Positions 1 to 6,271 of a stretch of 8,883 nucleotides of DNA are shown one piece after another; positions within the stretch are counted from its first letter, which is position 1, and the number at the start of each line of letters is the position of its first letter. The position numbers and the translations under genes are program-made. Source of the DNA: Clostridiales bacterium (GTDB lineage Bacteria > Bacillota > Clostridia > Christensenellales > Aristaeellaceae); the NCBI GenBank assembly GCA_004556395.1, contig SFHK01000081.1, positions 1 through 8,883 of the forward strand. Reading direction: 5' to 3'. The notes under the pieces are model-generated. The model was not told the DNA's origin. It saw nothing but the letters and a program-made list of their open reading frames with translations, and did not search any database.

Positions 1-861
1 CTGTTTGACGTGACGGGGCCGTGCGGCGGGTATAATCTTGCGTGGGCGTGGGCGAGCGGATGCCTGGCCGGAAGGAGTGCGGCGAAGTCGCTGTGAACGG
101 GATGCGGGTGCGTATCGGAAGGATTCCGGCGGCGCGCAGGCGACGCTGTGAACGGAGAGACGTGGGCGCGTTCGGAAGAGCTGCGGCGGTACATAGGTGA
201 TACCGGGCGGCGCGAAGTGCCGGGAGTTTTGTTCCAAGACGCTGGAATCGAGGCTCGCGCCCGGGGTGCATGCGTGCGGAGAGCTGTTTGACGTGACGGG
301 GTCGTGCGGCGGGTATAATTCTGCGTGGGCGTGGGCGAGCGGATGCCTGGCTGGGAAGAGCGCGGCGAAGTCGCTGTGAACGTAGCGCGGGCGCGTATCG
401 GAAGGATTCCGGCGGCGCGCAGGCGACGCTGTGAACGGAGACACGTGGGCGCGTTCGGAAGAGCTGCGGCGGTACATAGGTGATACCGGGCGGCGCGAAG
501 TGCCGGGAGTTTTGTCCGGAGACGCTGGAATCGAAGCTCGCGCCCGGGGTGCATGCGTGCGGGGAGCTGTTTGACGTGACGGGGCCGTGCGGCGGATATA
601 ATCTTGCGTGGGCGTGGGCGAGCGGATGCCTGGCTGGGAAGGAGTGCGGCGAAGCCGCTGTGAACGGGATGCGGGTGCGTATCGGAAGGATTCCGGCGGT
701 GCGCAGGCGACGCTGTGAACGGAGAGACGTGGGCGCGTTCGGAAGAGCTGCGGCGGTACATAGGTGATACCGGGCGAGGTGAAGTGCCGGAGGTTTTGTC
801 CTGAGACGCTGGAATCGAAGCTCGCGCCCGGGCTGTTTGACGTGGCAGGGCCGTGCGGCGG
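1..861. repeat. Tandem array of a 283-bp unit (3 copies plus a truncated fourth)
   Basis: Units begin with CTGTTTGACGTG at 1, 284, 567 and 833. Copies 1 and 2 are both 283 bp and differ at roughly twenty positions by eye. Copy 3 is 266 bp: it has one extra base near 640 and lacks 18 bases just before the next unit. Copy 4 keeps only about 29 bp of the unit head before an internal deletion. Each full unit also contains CGCTGTGAACGG twice (89-100 and 134-145 in copy 1), so it is itself composite. A 283-bp period is not a multiple of three and the copies differ by indels, so a repeated protein domain is unlikely. The array is already inside a unit at base 1 and probably extends further left. No transposase or recognisable terminal inverted repeats are seen. 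Confidence 0.95.
5..602 (+). promoter_or_regulatory. Promoter-like TTGACG / TATAAT pair repeated in three units
   Basis: Every full copy has TTGACG followed by a perfect TATAAT: 5-10/31-36, 288-293/314-319 and 571-576/597-602. TATAAT stays intact although flanking bases vary. The spacer is 20 nt, longer than the usual 16-18; GTGACG five bases further on would give 15 nt. This is therefore a suboptimal sigma-A-like promoter, or a fossil of one copied along with the repeat. The fourth unit has lost the TATAAT. The nearest downstream gene starts about 500 bp after the last copy, with no terminator noticed between them. Activity is inference. Confidence 0.35.
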
Positions 862-1102
862 CGTCGCTGTGAACGAAGCGCGAGGATGGGTTCCGGAAGG
901 GGTTTCGGAGGAATGCGGCCGAAAGCTCGGACAGTCCGGATTCCGTGGCGGAATCGCCGGAGCATGTGGTTCAATCGAAGCGCGGAAGGGATTCCGAAGG
1001 CGCGCGGCGAATTTCAGGTGGTTCAGGTTACAGAGGGGAATCGCGGAAAATGGAAAAGAAGGATGAAAGCGCGCGGGCGGGGGCTTGCGCGGCGGGAGCG
1101 AT
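862..1102. other. Gene-free G-rich region between repeat array and FAD gene
   Basis: No convincing coding region is seen. The start (about 862-900) is a degraded continuation of the repeat unit, sharing GTCGCTGTGAACG. Short GGATTCCG/GGAAGG motifs recur, as in the units. A 7-bp hairpin, GATTCCG-TGG-CGGAATC, lies at 939-955; without a T-run it is not a terminator. The end carries the RBS of the FAD gene (GGGAG at 1094-1098). No strong promoter was recognised here. Confidence 0.6.
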
Positions 1103-2683
1103 ATGATCAGAATTACGAATGCGCGGTTGGAGCTGAACGAGGCGAACCGGCCGCTGGAGGAACTGGCGGCAAGGCTTTTGAAGGTGCGCCGGTCGGACGT
1201 GAAGCGCGTGCGTCTGGTGAAGAAGAGCGTGGACGCGCGCGACAAGGGAGACGTTCATTTTGTGTGCGCGCTGGACGTGGAGGTTTCGCCCATGCCCGCG
1301 CGGCTGCCGAAAAACGCGGCGATGTGCGAAAAGGCGCGGGGCTGGGAGGTGCGTCCCGACGATCGCCTGCCGGACGCGCCGCCGGTGGTGGTGGGTCTGG
1401 GTCCGGCGGGTCTGTTCGCGGCGCTTACGCTGGCCAGACGCGGTCTGAAGCCGGTGGTTCTGGAGCGCGGGCGCGACGTGGGCGCGCGGCTTGCGGACGT
1501 GCAGCGCTTCTTTGAAAGCGGAATACTGGCCGAAAACAGCAACATTCAGTTTGGCGAGGGCGGCGCGGGCGCGTTTTCCGACGGCAAGCTGAACACCGGC
1601 ATCAAGGACGCGCGCTGCCGCTGGGTGCTGGAGACGCTCTGTCAATTCGGCGCGCCGGAGGAAATTCTCTACGAAGCCAGGCCGCACATCGGCACCGACC
1701 GGCTTCCCGGCGTGGTGAAGGCGATAAGGGAGGAAATCGTGCGGCTGGGCGGCGACGTGCGGTTTGAAACGACGCTCACGGGACTGAGGGTCGAGAATGG
1801 GCGCGTCGCGTGCGTGATTGCGGGCGATCGGGAGATTCCCACCTGCGGCGTGGTGCTCGCCGTGGGGCATTCGGCGCGCGACACGTTTGAAATGCTGCTT
1901 CGAGCCGGCGCGCCCATGGAGCGCAAGCCGTTTTCCATCGGCGCGCGCATCGAGCAGAAGCAGGCGTGGCTGAACCGCTGTCAGTATGGCGCGGCTGCCG
2001 GACATCCGGCGCTGGGCGCGGCGGACTACAGGCTGAACACGAAGGTGTCGGACGGGCGCGGCGCGTACACGTTCTGCATGTGCCCCGGCGGGCAGGTGGT
2101 GGCCGCGGCCAGCGAGGCGGGCGGCGTGGTGACCAACGGCATGAGCCCGTACCGGCGCGACGGCGAAAATTGCAACGGCGCGCTGCTGGTGGACGTGCGC
2201 GTGGACGATTTTCCGGAGACAGACGGCGTGCTCGCGGGTGTGCGCTTTCAGAGAAAATGGGAGGAAGCGGCGTTTCGGCTGGGCGGAGAAAGCTATCGCG
2301 CGCCCGCGCAGCTGGCGACGGACTTCCTGCGCGGCGTTTCCTCGAAGGGCGCGCGCGGCGTAAGGCCGACATATCGCCCCGGCGTGACGTTTACCAATCT
2401 GGAGGGCTGCCTGCCGGCGTTCGCCGTTTCCGGCATGCGGGAAGCGCTGGCCGCGTTCGACCGGCGGCTGCCCGGCTTCGCGGGGCCGGACGCGGTGCTG
2501 ACGGGCGTGGAGACGCGCTCGTCGTCGCCGGTGCGCATTCTGCGGAACGCGGAGACGTGCGAATCCGCCGTGCGGGGGCTGTTCCCGGCGGGCGAGGGCG
2601 CGGGGTACGCGGGCGGCATCCTGTCCGCCGCGGTGGACGGCATCCGCTGCGCGGAGAAGGTGTGGCCGGAGGGACAGGCATGA
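1103..2683 (+). CDS. FAD-dependent dehydrogenase, COG2509 (NAD(FAD)-utilizing) family
   Basis: The product has 526 residues. An N-terminal alpha/beta domain (about 1-90, opening MIRITNARLELNE) precedes a Rossmann FAD-binding fold at about 94-125, with the dinucleotide motif GLGPAG at 98-103 and the acidic E121 after strand 2 (VVLERG). The family signature GEGGAGAFSDGKLNTGIKD lies at 151-169. The C-terminal FAD-contact segment FPAGEGAGYAGGI is at 494-506. This architecture and length fit the uncharacterised COG2509 flavoproteins, probably cytoplasmic oxidoreductases; substrate and partner are unknown. The ATG at 1103 is preferred because GGGAG (1094-1098) lies just upstream, although its 4-nt spacing is short; an in-frame TTG at 1085 would add six residues lacking family character. 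The TGA stop overlaps the next ATG (ATGA at 2680-2683), suggesting translational coupling. Its 3' end has been partly duplicated downstream. Family call firm, function open. Confidence 0.9.
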   Translation: MIRITNARLELNEANRPLEELAARLLKVRRSDVKRVRLVKKSVDARDKGDVHFVCALDVEVSPMPARLPKNAAMCEKARGWEVRPDDRLPDAPPVVVGLGPAGLFAALTLARRGLKPVVLERGRDVGARLADVQRFFESGILAENSNIQFGEGGAGAFSDGKLNTGIKDARCRWVLETLCQFGAPEEILYEARPHIGTDRLPGVVKAIREEIVRLGGDVRFETTLTGLRVENGRVACVIAGDREIPTCGVVLAVGHSARDTFEMLLRAGAPMERKPFSIGARIEQKQAWLNRCQYGAAAGHPALGAADYRLNTKVSDGRGAYTFCMCPGGQVVAAASEAGGVVTNGMSPYRRDGENCNGALLVDVRVDDFPETDGVLAGVRFQRKWEEAAFRLGGESYRAPAQLATDFLRGVSSKGARGVRPTYRPGVTFTNLEGCLPAFAVSGMREALAAFDRRLPGFAGPDAVLTGVETRSSSPVRILRNAETCESAVRGLFPAGEGAGYAGGILSAAVDGIRCAEKVWPEGQA

Positions 2684-2834
2684 TCGAGTTTGCGAAGCGA
2701 AGCTTCGGCGTGAAAGCAGGTTTACCGGTGCGCGTCTGGAGAAGCGTCAATGCGAACGGATTCGTCGCGCGGAAGCGCTTCCCGGCAAGGTATGCGGAGA
2801 AGGTGTGGCCGGAGGGGAAAGCATGATCGAGTTT
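2651..2834 (+). repeat. Direct duplication of the FAD gene / rmuC junction
   Basis: Bases 2651-2691 and 2794-2834 match over 41 nt with three differences. They carry the codons for the end of one protein, a GGAGG ribosome binding site, the ATGA overlap and the first four codons of the next protein (MIEF). The offset is 143 bp. The DNA between them is a more diverged continuation of the same duplication: CCGGTGCGC at 2725-2733 corresponds to 2528-2536 in the FAD gene, and TTCCCGGC recurs. Homologous flanks on both sides favour tandem duplication followed by deletion and drift over insertion of foreign DNA. Confidence 0.85.
2680..2826 (+). CDS. 48-codon chimeric micro-ORF (RmuC-like head, FAD-enzyme-like tail)
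   Basis: The ORF starts at ATG 2680, four bases inside the FAD gene, with GGAGG at 2668-2672 (7-nt spacing). It ends at TGA 2824-2826, overlapping the ATG of rmuC. It opens MIEFAKRSFGV, comparable to MIEFINRNPGV of RmuC, and ends YAEKVWPEGKA, comparable to CAEKVWPEGQA of the FAD enzyme. The middle (PVRVWRSVNAN...FPA) aligns with PVRILRNAETC...FPA of the FAD enzyme (from residue 476). Relative to that parent it lacks 18 codons (offset 197 bp at the PVR end, 143 bp at the EKVWPEG end), an in-frame net loss. It is best explained as a by-product of tandem duplication of the gene junction that remained open and ribosome-accessible. There is no known domain, signal peptide or membrane segment. It could be a translated small protein, a pure coupling spacer, or a decaying remnant. 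Confidence 0.45.
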   Translation: MIEFAKRSFGVKAGLPVRVWRSVNANGFVARKRFPARYAEKVWPEGKA

Positions 2835-4016
2835 ATCAATCGGAATCCGGGCGTAACGGCGCTGTGCGCGGTGCTGGCGGCCTCCGGCGTGCTGCTAATG
2901 GTGTTTTCGGCGCTTCTGAAGCGGCAGAGCCGGCGCACGGCGGTGATGCTTCGCAGGCTTGACCAGCGCGTGATGGGCAGCGGCGGGCAGCTGCGCGCGT
3001 CGGTGGACACGCTGAGCCGCACGATGAACGGCGCGGCGGCGAACCTGTCCGCCGTGTCGGACAGCATGGAAGCGCGGCAGGAGCGCATGCGCCGCGAGAT
3101 GGCGGAAAAGCTGGAAATCATGCGCCTTCAGAACGAGCAGAAGCTCGAAGCGATGGGCGCGGGCATGCAGCGCACGCTGGAAGCGCGGCTGGGCGAATCG
3201 TTCCGGCTGGTGAACGGGCAGCTGGAAAACGTGTACAGGGGCGTAGGCGAGATGCGCAAGCTCGCGGAGGGCGTGGGCGATCTGAAGCGCGTGCTTTCGG
3301 GCGTGAAAACCCGCGGCATCTGGGGCGAGGCGCGGCTGCGCGCGATTTTGTCCGAATCGCTGACGAATTCGCAATACGAGGAGAACGTGGCGGTCGTGCC
3401 CGGCTCGCAGGAGCGCGTGGAGTTCGCCGTGCGGCTGCCCGGGCGGGACGAGGGCGCGCCGGTGTGGCTGGCGGTGGACAGCAAGTTCCCGCTGGAGGAC
3501 TATCAGCGCCTGATCGAGTCGGGCGAGCGCGGCGACGCGAACGATGTGAAAAAGTGCGCGCAGGCGCTGGAAAACGCCGTGCTCGAACAGGCCAGGCGCA
3601 TTTCGCGCTATATCGACCCGCCGCATACCGCCGATTTCGCCGTGATGTTCCTTCCGGCGGAAAGCCTGTACGGCGAGGTGCTGGCGCGGCCGGGGCTGAT
3701 TCAGAAGCTGCAAAGCCGGTATCACGTGCTTCCCGCGGGGCCGGGCAGCTTTCAGGCGCTGGTCAACTGTTTGCAGATGGGCTTTCGCACGCTCACCATG
3801 GAAAAGCGCAGCGCCGAAATTCTGCGCATGCTGGGAAGCGTGCGGCAGGAGTTCGCGCGCTTCGGCGAAACGCTGGATAAGGCGCGCACAAGGCTCGAAA
3901 TGGCCGCGGGCGATCTGGACAGCGTGGGCGTGCGCACGCGGGCGATCAACCGGAGGCTTTCCGATCTGGAGACGGACGAACCCGGCGAGGCTGAAAAATC
4001 GGAGGCGAAGGCTTGA
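2823..4016 (+). CDS. rmuC: RmuC-family DNA recombination protein
   Basis: The product has 397 residues. A single N-terminal membrane helix (about 11-33) is followed by a long charged, coiled-coil-prone stretch (about 80-125). The RmuC core comes next: VKTRGIWGEARLRAIL at 161-176, VDSKFPLEDY at 218-227, DFAVMFLPAESLYGEV at 271-286 and a helical tail. D219/K221 fit the nuclease-like fold proposed for the family. In E. coli, RmuC limits rearrangements at short inverted repeats; here the role is inferred from family, with an N-terminally membrane-anchored protein facing the cytoplasm. The ATG at 2823 is chosen for GGAGG at 2811-2815 (7-nt spacing) and its ATGA overlap with the preceding ORF; a GTG at 2805 would start upstream of the RBS. 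Probably co-transcribed with the FAD gene. Its stop codon lies inside the promoter of the next gene. Confidence 0.92.
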   Translation: MIEFINRNPGVTALCAVLAASGVLLMVFSALLKRQSRRTAVMLRRLDQRVMGSGGQLRASVDTLSRTMNGAAANLSAVSDSMEARQERMRREMAEKLEIMRLQNEQKLEAMGAGMQRTLEARLGESFRLVNGQLENVYRGVGEMRKLAEGVGDLKRVLSGVKTRGIWGEARLRAILSESLTNSQYEENVAVVPGSQERVEFAVRLPGRDEGAPVWLAVDSKFPLEDYQRLIESGERGDANDVKKCAQALENAVLEQARRISRYIDPPHTADFAVMFLPAESLYGEVLARPGLIQKLQSRYHVLPAGPGSFQALVNCLQMGFRTLTMEKRSAEILRMLGSVRQEFARFGETLDKARTRLEMAAGDLDSVGVRTRAINRRLSDLETDEPGEAEKSEAKA

Positions 4017-4049
4017 CAGGCGCCTGCTTTTTCGTGTATGATAGCAGGC
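4013..4049 (+). promoter_or_regulatory. Sigma-A-type promoter with inverted repeat, for the MBL pair
   Basis: TTGACA at 4013-4018 and TATGAT at 4037-4042 are separated by 18 nt. The -35 box overlaps the rmuC stop codon (TGA 4014-4016). A 7-bp perfect inverted repeat, GCCTGCT (4022-4028) and AGCAGGC (4043-4049), straddles the -10 box. No T-run follows the second arm, so an operator-like site is more likely than a terminator. The expected transcript start is near 4049-4050, about 25 nt before the ATG of the first MBL gene. Confidence 0.75.
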
Positions 4050-4073
4050 AGATTTGTCAAAAGGTGAGGGAAT

Positions 4074-4946
4074 ATGCCGAAGATTTCTGTTGTTTTTGCG
4101 CTTCTGATCGCAATGCTGTTCACTTCGCAGGAGGGTGGGTTCCCTGCGCCCGAGAAAACGGAGCTGGAGGTCACGTTCCTGAACGTCGGCGTGTGCGACG
4201 GCATCCTCATTCGCATGAACGGAGAATCTGTGTTCATCGACGGCGGAAGCTATCCGGAGGGTGAATTCTGCCGGAACTATCTGCTGAACGCGGGCGTGAA
4301 ACGGTTGAAGTATTACATCGGCACGCATTCGCACAGCGATCACGTCGCGGCGGCTGCGCCGATCATGGCGGCGATTCCCACGAGTGAGGTATTGATGAAT
4401 ACCGAAAACTGCCTCTGGTGCATGAAGGTCATGGCGAAGACCGAGGAAGAGCAGCGCATCATCGAGAATGTGAAGTGCCGCTGCTTTGACGAAAGCGAAA
4501 CGGTGTACGTGGGCGACGCGGCGATTACCCGCATCGGGCCTGAAAGCTATATCCGGATAAAGCACTACAACGATATTCAGGAGAACGAGAATTCACTCAT
4601 TCTGCGCGTATCGCTGGGTGACATTTCCTTTATCCTGACGGCGGATACCAGCAGCCATCAGCTGTTTAAGCTTTTGGAGAAGGATGAGAATATCCTGAAC
4701 TGCACCGTGATCAAGGGGCCGCATCACGGCGGGGGATTCCACAGATTTATTTTCAAATACATGAAGGCGGATTATATCGTGTATTCCACGTCCAGCATTT
4801 CGCCGCCAAAGCCGGATCAGCAGAAGCTGGCGGAAGCGATGGCAAAGCGCGTATTCATCACCGGTGACAGGCATGACGGAGCCGTTACCTTCCTCACGGA
4901 TGGAAAACAGCTTGCGTTCAGCGCCGCCAACGACAAACAGGAATAG
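4074..4946 (+). CDS. Exported ComEC-like metallo-beta-lactamase-fold hydrolase (first of pair)
   Basis: The product has 290 residues. A hydrophobic N-terminus (about 4-17) followed by polar residues suggests a signal peptide or membrane anchor; no clear lipobox is seen. The MBL domain starts near 31 and resembles the stand-alone C-terminal domain of ComEC: FIDGG at 54-58, metal-binding HSHSDH at 85-90, ENSLILR at 172-178, TAD with D191 as the likely bridging ligand, and PHHGG at 216-220. Known relatives cleave phosphodiester or related bonds; the substrate here is unknown. Unlike its paralogue, it has extra cysteines: C113/C116 (CLWC) and C135/C137 (CRC). AGGTGA at 4062-4067 is a good RBS. 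The gene looks less GC-rich than its neighbours by eye. It lies 19 nt upstream of its paralogue and shares its promoter. It does not look like a true beta-lactamase. Confidence 0.85.
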   Translation: MPKISVVFALLIAMLFTSQEGGFPAPEKTELEVTFLNVGVCDGILIRMNGESVFIDGGSYPEGEFCRNYLLNAGVKRLKYYIGTHSHSDHVAAAAPIMAAIPTSEVLMNTENCLWCMKVMAKTEEEQRIIENVKCRCFDESETVYVGDAAITRIGPESYIRIKHYNDIQENENSLILRVSLGDISFILTADTSSHQLFKLLEKDENILNCTVIKGPHHGGGFHRFIFKYMKADYIVYSTSSISPPKPDQQKLAEAMAKRVFITGDRHDGAVTFLTDGKQLAFSAANDKQE

Positions 4947-4965
4947 GATGAGGAGGTTTGTACAT

Positions 4966-6060
4966 ATGAAAAGGTTCCAGAGGGCATTCGCCTTTTTACT
5001 GCTGGTGGCGTTGGTATTCGCGGGAGCGGCCGCCGCGGAGGAAAACGGCAAATTGCAGGTGCACTTTCTGCGAATCGGGCGCAATGACGGGATTCTGATT
5101 TCCATGAACGGAGAAACGGCGTTCATCGACGGCGGGTCACGGTATCACGGGAACGTGGCGGCCGACTATATGGAGAAGCTGGGCGTTACGCATCTGAACT
5201 ACTACATTGGCACGCACGCGCACAGCGACCATGTGGGCGCGGCGTGCTCGCTGCTGGCGCGGATTCCCGCGGACGAGATACTGTATACCTATTCGCTGGC
5301 GGTGGACTGCATGCTCGACAGCGCCCGCACGGCGGAGGAAAAGCGCGTGATTCGCGAAACGCCGCGGCGCACGCTGGCTTACGGCGACGAGTTCACCGTG
5401 GGCGCGGCCACGCTTCGCGTGATGGGACCGAAGGCGTACAAGCCGCGCAAGTCGTACAAGGACGGCGCGGAGAACGAAAACTCGCTCATCCTGCGGCTGG
5501 AATACGGGAGCGTGAGCTTCCTTCTGTGCGCCGACACGACCAACGGCGTTCTGAAGGCGCTTCTGAAGGAGGATCCGTCGCTGATGGAGTGCACTGTGCT
5601 CAAAAGCCCGCATCACAATGTGGGGCTGCGCTCGGAAACGTATACGTATCTCAAGACCGACTACATGATCTTTTCCACCAGCAGCAAATATCCGCCGGAG
5701 CGGGCGCAGATCAATCAGGCGCGGCGCGCGGGCGCGCGGGTGCTGATCACAAGCGGCGACAACGCAGGAACCGTGGTGTTCACGACCGACGGCGAAAAGC
5801 TCGACTATACCTGCGAAAACGAGGCCGGCAAGTGGAAGGTGGGCAAGAAATCGATAAAGCTCAGGAAGGGGCAGACCAAGAGCGTTTCCTGCGACACGCG
5901 CAGGATGATCAACACGCTGTCCTTCGAATCCACCGACGAGAGCGTCGCGACCGTCGACCGCGCGCTGTGCAAAATCACCGGCGTGAGCGCGGGCGAATGC
6001 GATATCATCGTCACGGCCTTCGACGGCAGCACGCGCACCATTCACGTGACCGTGCGCTGA
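4966..6060 (+). CDS. Secreted ComEC-like MBL-fold hydrolase with C-terminal BIG2-type Ig-like domain
   Basis: The product has 364 residues. A classic signal peptide spans 1-24 (MKRF, a hydrophobic run, then AAAA before EEN; cleavage likely after A24). The MBL domain (about 30-285) has FIDGG at 53-57, HAHSDH at 84-89, ENSLILR at 171-177, CAD with D190 and PHHNVG at 215-220; here Asn replaces the Gly that usually follows HH in ComEC-type proteins. Residues about 294-364 form a bacterial Ig-like domain of the BIG2 kind: KSIKLRKGQTKSVS, then STDESVATVD, ITGVSAGECDIIVTA and a final beta strand. Such domains are typical of surface or secreted proteins. The start is set by AGGAGG at 4951-4956 (9-nt spacing) and the signal peptide; upstream in-frame starts lie inside the previous gene. 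It is homologous along the whole MBL domain to the preceding gene (20 of 29 residues identical around FIDGG), indicating tandem duplication with domain gain or loss. Substrate unknown. Confidence 0.88.
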   Translation: MKRFQRAFAFLLLVALVFAGAAAAEENGKLQVHFLRIGRNDGILISMNGETAFIDGGSRYHGNVAADYMEKLGVTHLNYYIGTHAHSDHVGAACSLLARIPADEILYTYSLAVDCMLDSARTAEEKRVIRETPRRTLAYGDEFTVGAATLRVMGPKAYKPRKSYKDGAENENSLILRLEYGSVSFLLCADTTNGVLKALLKEDPSLMECTVLKSPHHNVGLRSETYTYLKTDYMIFSTSSKYPPERAQINQARRAGARVLITSGDNAGTVVFTTDGEKLDYTCENEAGKWKVGKKSIKLRKGQTKSVSCDTRRMINTLSFESTDESVATVDRALCKITGVSAGECDIIVTAFDGSTRTIHVTVR

Positions 6061-6125
6061 TTCGCGTCGGCTTGCATCGTGACGAAAATGTGAAAATGTA
6101 GTTTCTGTAAAATCGCAAAAAGGTG

Positions 6126-6154
6126 TTGACATTGGGACGGGAGATGTGTATAAT
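6126..6154 (+). promoter_or_regulatory. Perfect consensus sigma-A promoter of the tRNA operon
   Basis: TTGACA (6126-6131) and TATAAT (6149-6154) are separated by exactly 17 nt, as expected for a strong stable-RNA promoter. Transcription should start near 6161, leaving a 5' leader of about 33 nt before the first tRNA. The leader can form a short GGGCAC-GTT-GTGCTC hairpin (with one G-U pair) next to the mature tRNA 5' end. The 60 bp between the MBL gene and this promoter are A-rich with nothing else recognised. Confidence 0.92.
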
Positions 6155-6194
6155 ATTCTTTGTTGGTCGGGCACGTTGTGCTCGGTCGACATGA

Positions 6195-6268
6195 TGGCGA
6201 ATGGTGTAACGGTAACACTAACGACTCTGACTCGTTCATTCTAGGTTCGAATCCTAGTTCGCCAGCCA
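6195..6268 (+). tRNA. tRNA-Gln (anticodon CTG), CCA encoded
   Basis: The full cloverleaf folds. Acceptor TGGCGAA (6195-6201) pairs with TTCGCCA (6258-6264), giving the U1-A72 pair typical of bacterial tRNA-Gln. The D stem is GTG/CAC (6204-6206, 6216-6218). Anticodon stem AACGA/TCGTT (6220-6224, 6232-6236) encloses CTCTGAC with anticodon CTG at 6227-6229, reading CAG. T stem CTAGG/CCTAG (6241-6245, 6253-6257) has loop TTCGAAT. Discriminator G6265 is followed by a genomic CCA (6266-6268). It decodes the G-ending Gln codon. In most Gram-positive bacteria it would be charged by GluRS followed by GatCAB amidation. Confidence 0.96.
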
Positions 6269-6271
6269 CAT

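Noticed and set aside
197..767. Small ORFs inside the repeat units beginning MIPGGAKCREFC
   Set aside because: They have no RBS, GTG starts, indels between copies and a 283-bp period that shifts frame between units; no family resemblance.
1..861. CRISPR array
   Set aside because: Copies are contiguous 283-bp units with no short repeat/spacer alternation and no cas genes.
1028..2005. Antisense ORF over the FAD gene
   Set aside because: Shadow of a clear flavoprotein coding frame; composition is artefactual.
2805..2822. GTG start for rmuC at 2805
   Set aside because: It sits upstream of the GGAGG at 2811-2815 that serves ATG 2823, and adds residues without family character.
2684..2822. Insertion of a small mobile element between the FAD gene and rmuC
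   Set aside because: The intervening DNA resembles the FAD gene tail and rmuC head, and the 41-bp flanking repeats are far longer than a target-site duplication.
2895..4565. 556-codon antisense ORF across rmuC and the first MBL gene
   Set aside because: Its His/Arg/Ala-rich translation spans two well-supported + strand genes, typical of antisense shadows in GC-rich DNA.
4864..4965. N-terminal extension of the second MBL protein to ATG 4864
   Set aside because: It would lie inside the preceding gene and place the signal peptide internally; AGGAGG before 4966 fixes the start.
5137..6192. Antisense ORF over the second MBL gene
   Set aside because: Shadow frame that also runs through the tRNA promoter; no start context.
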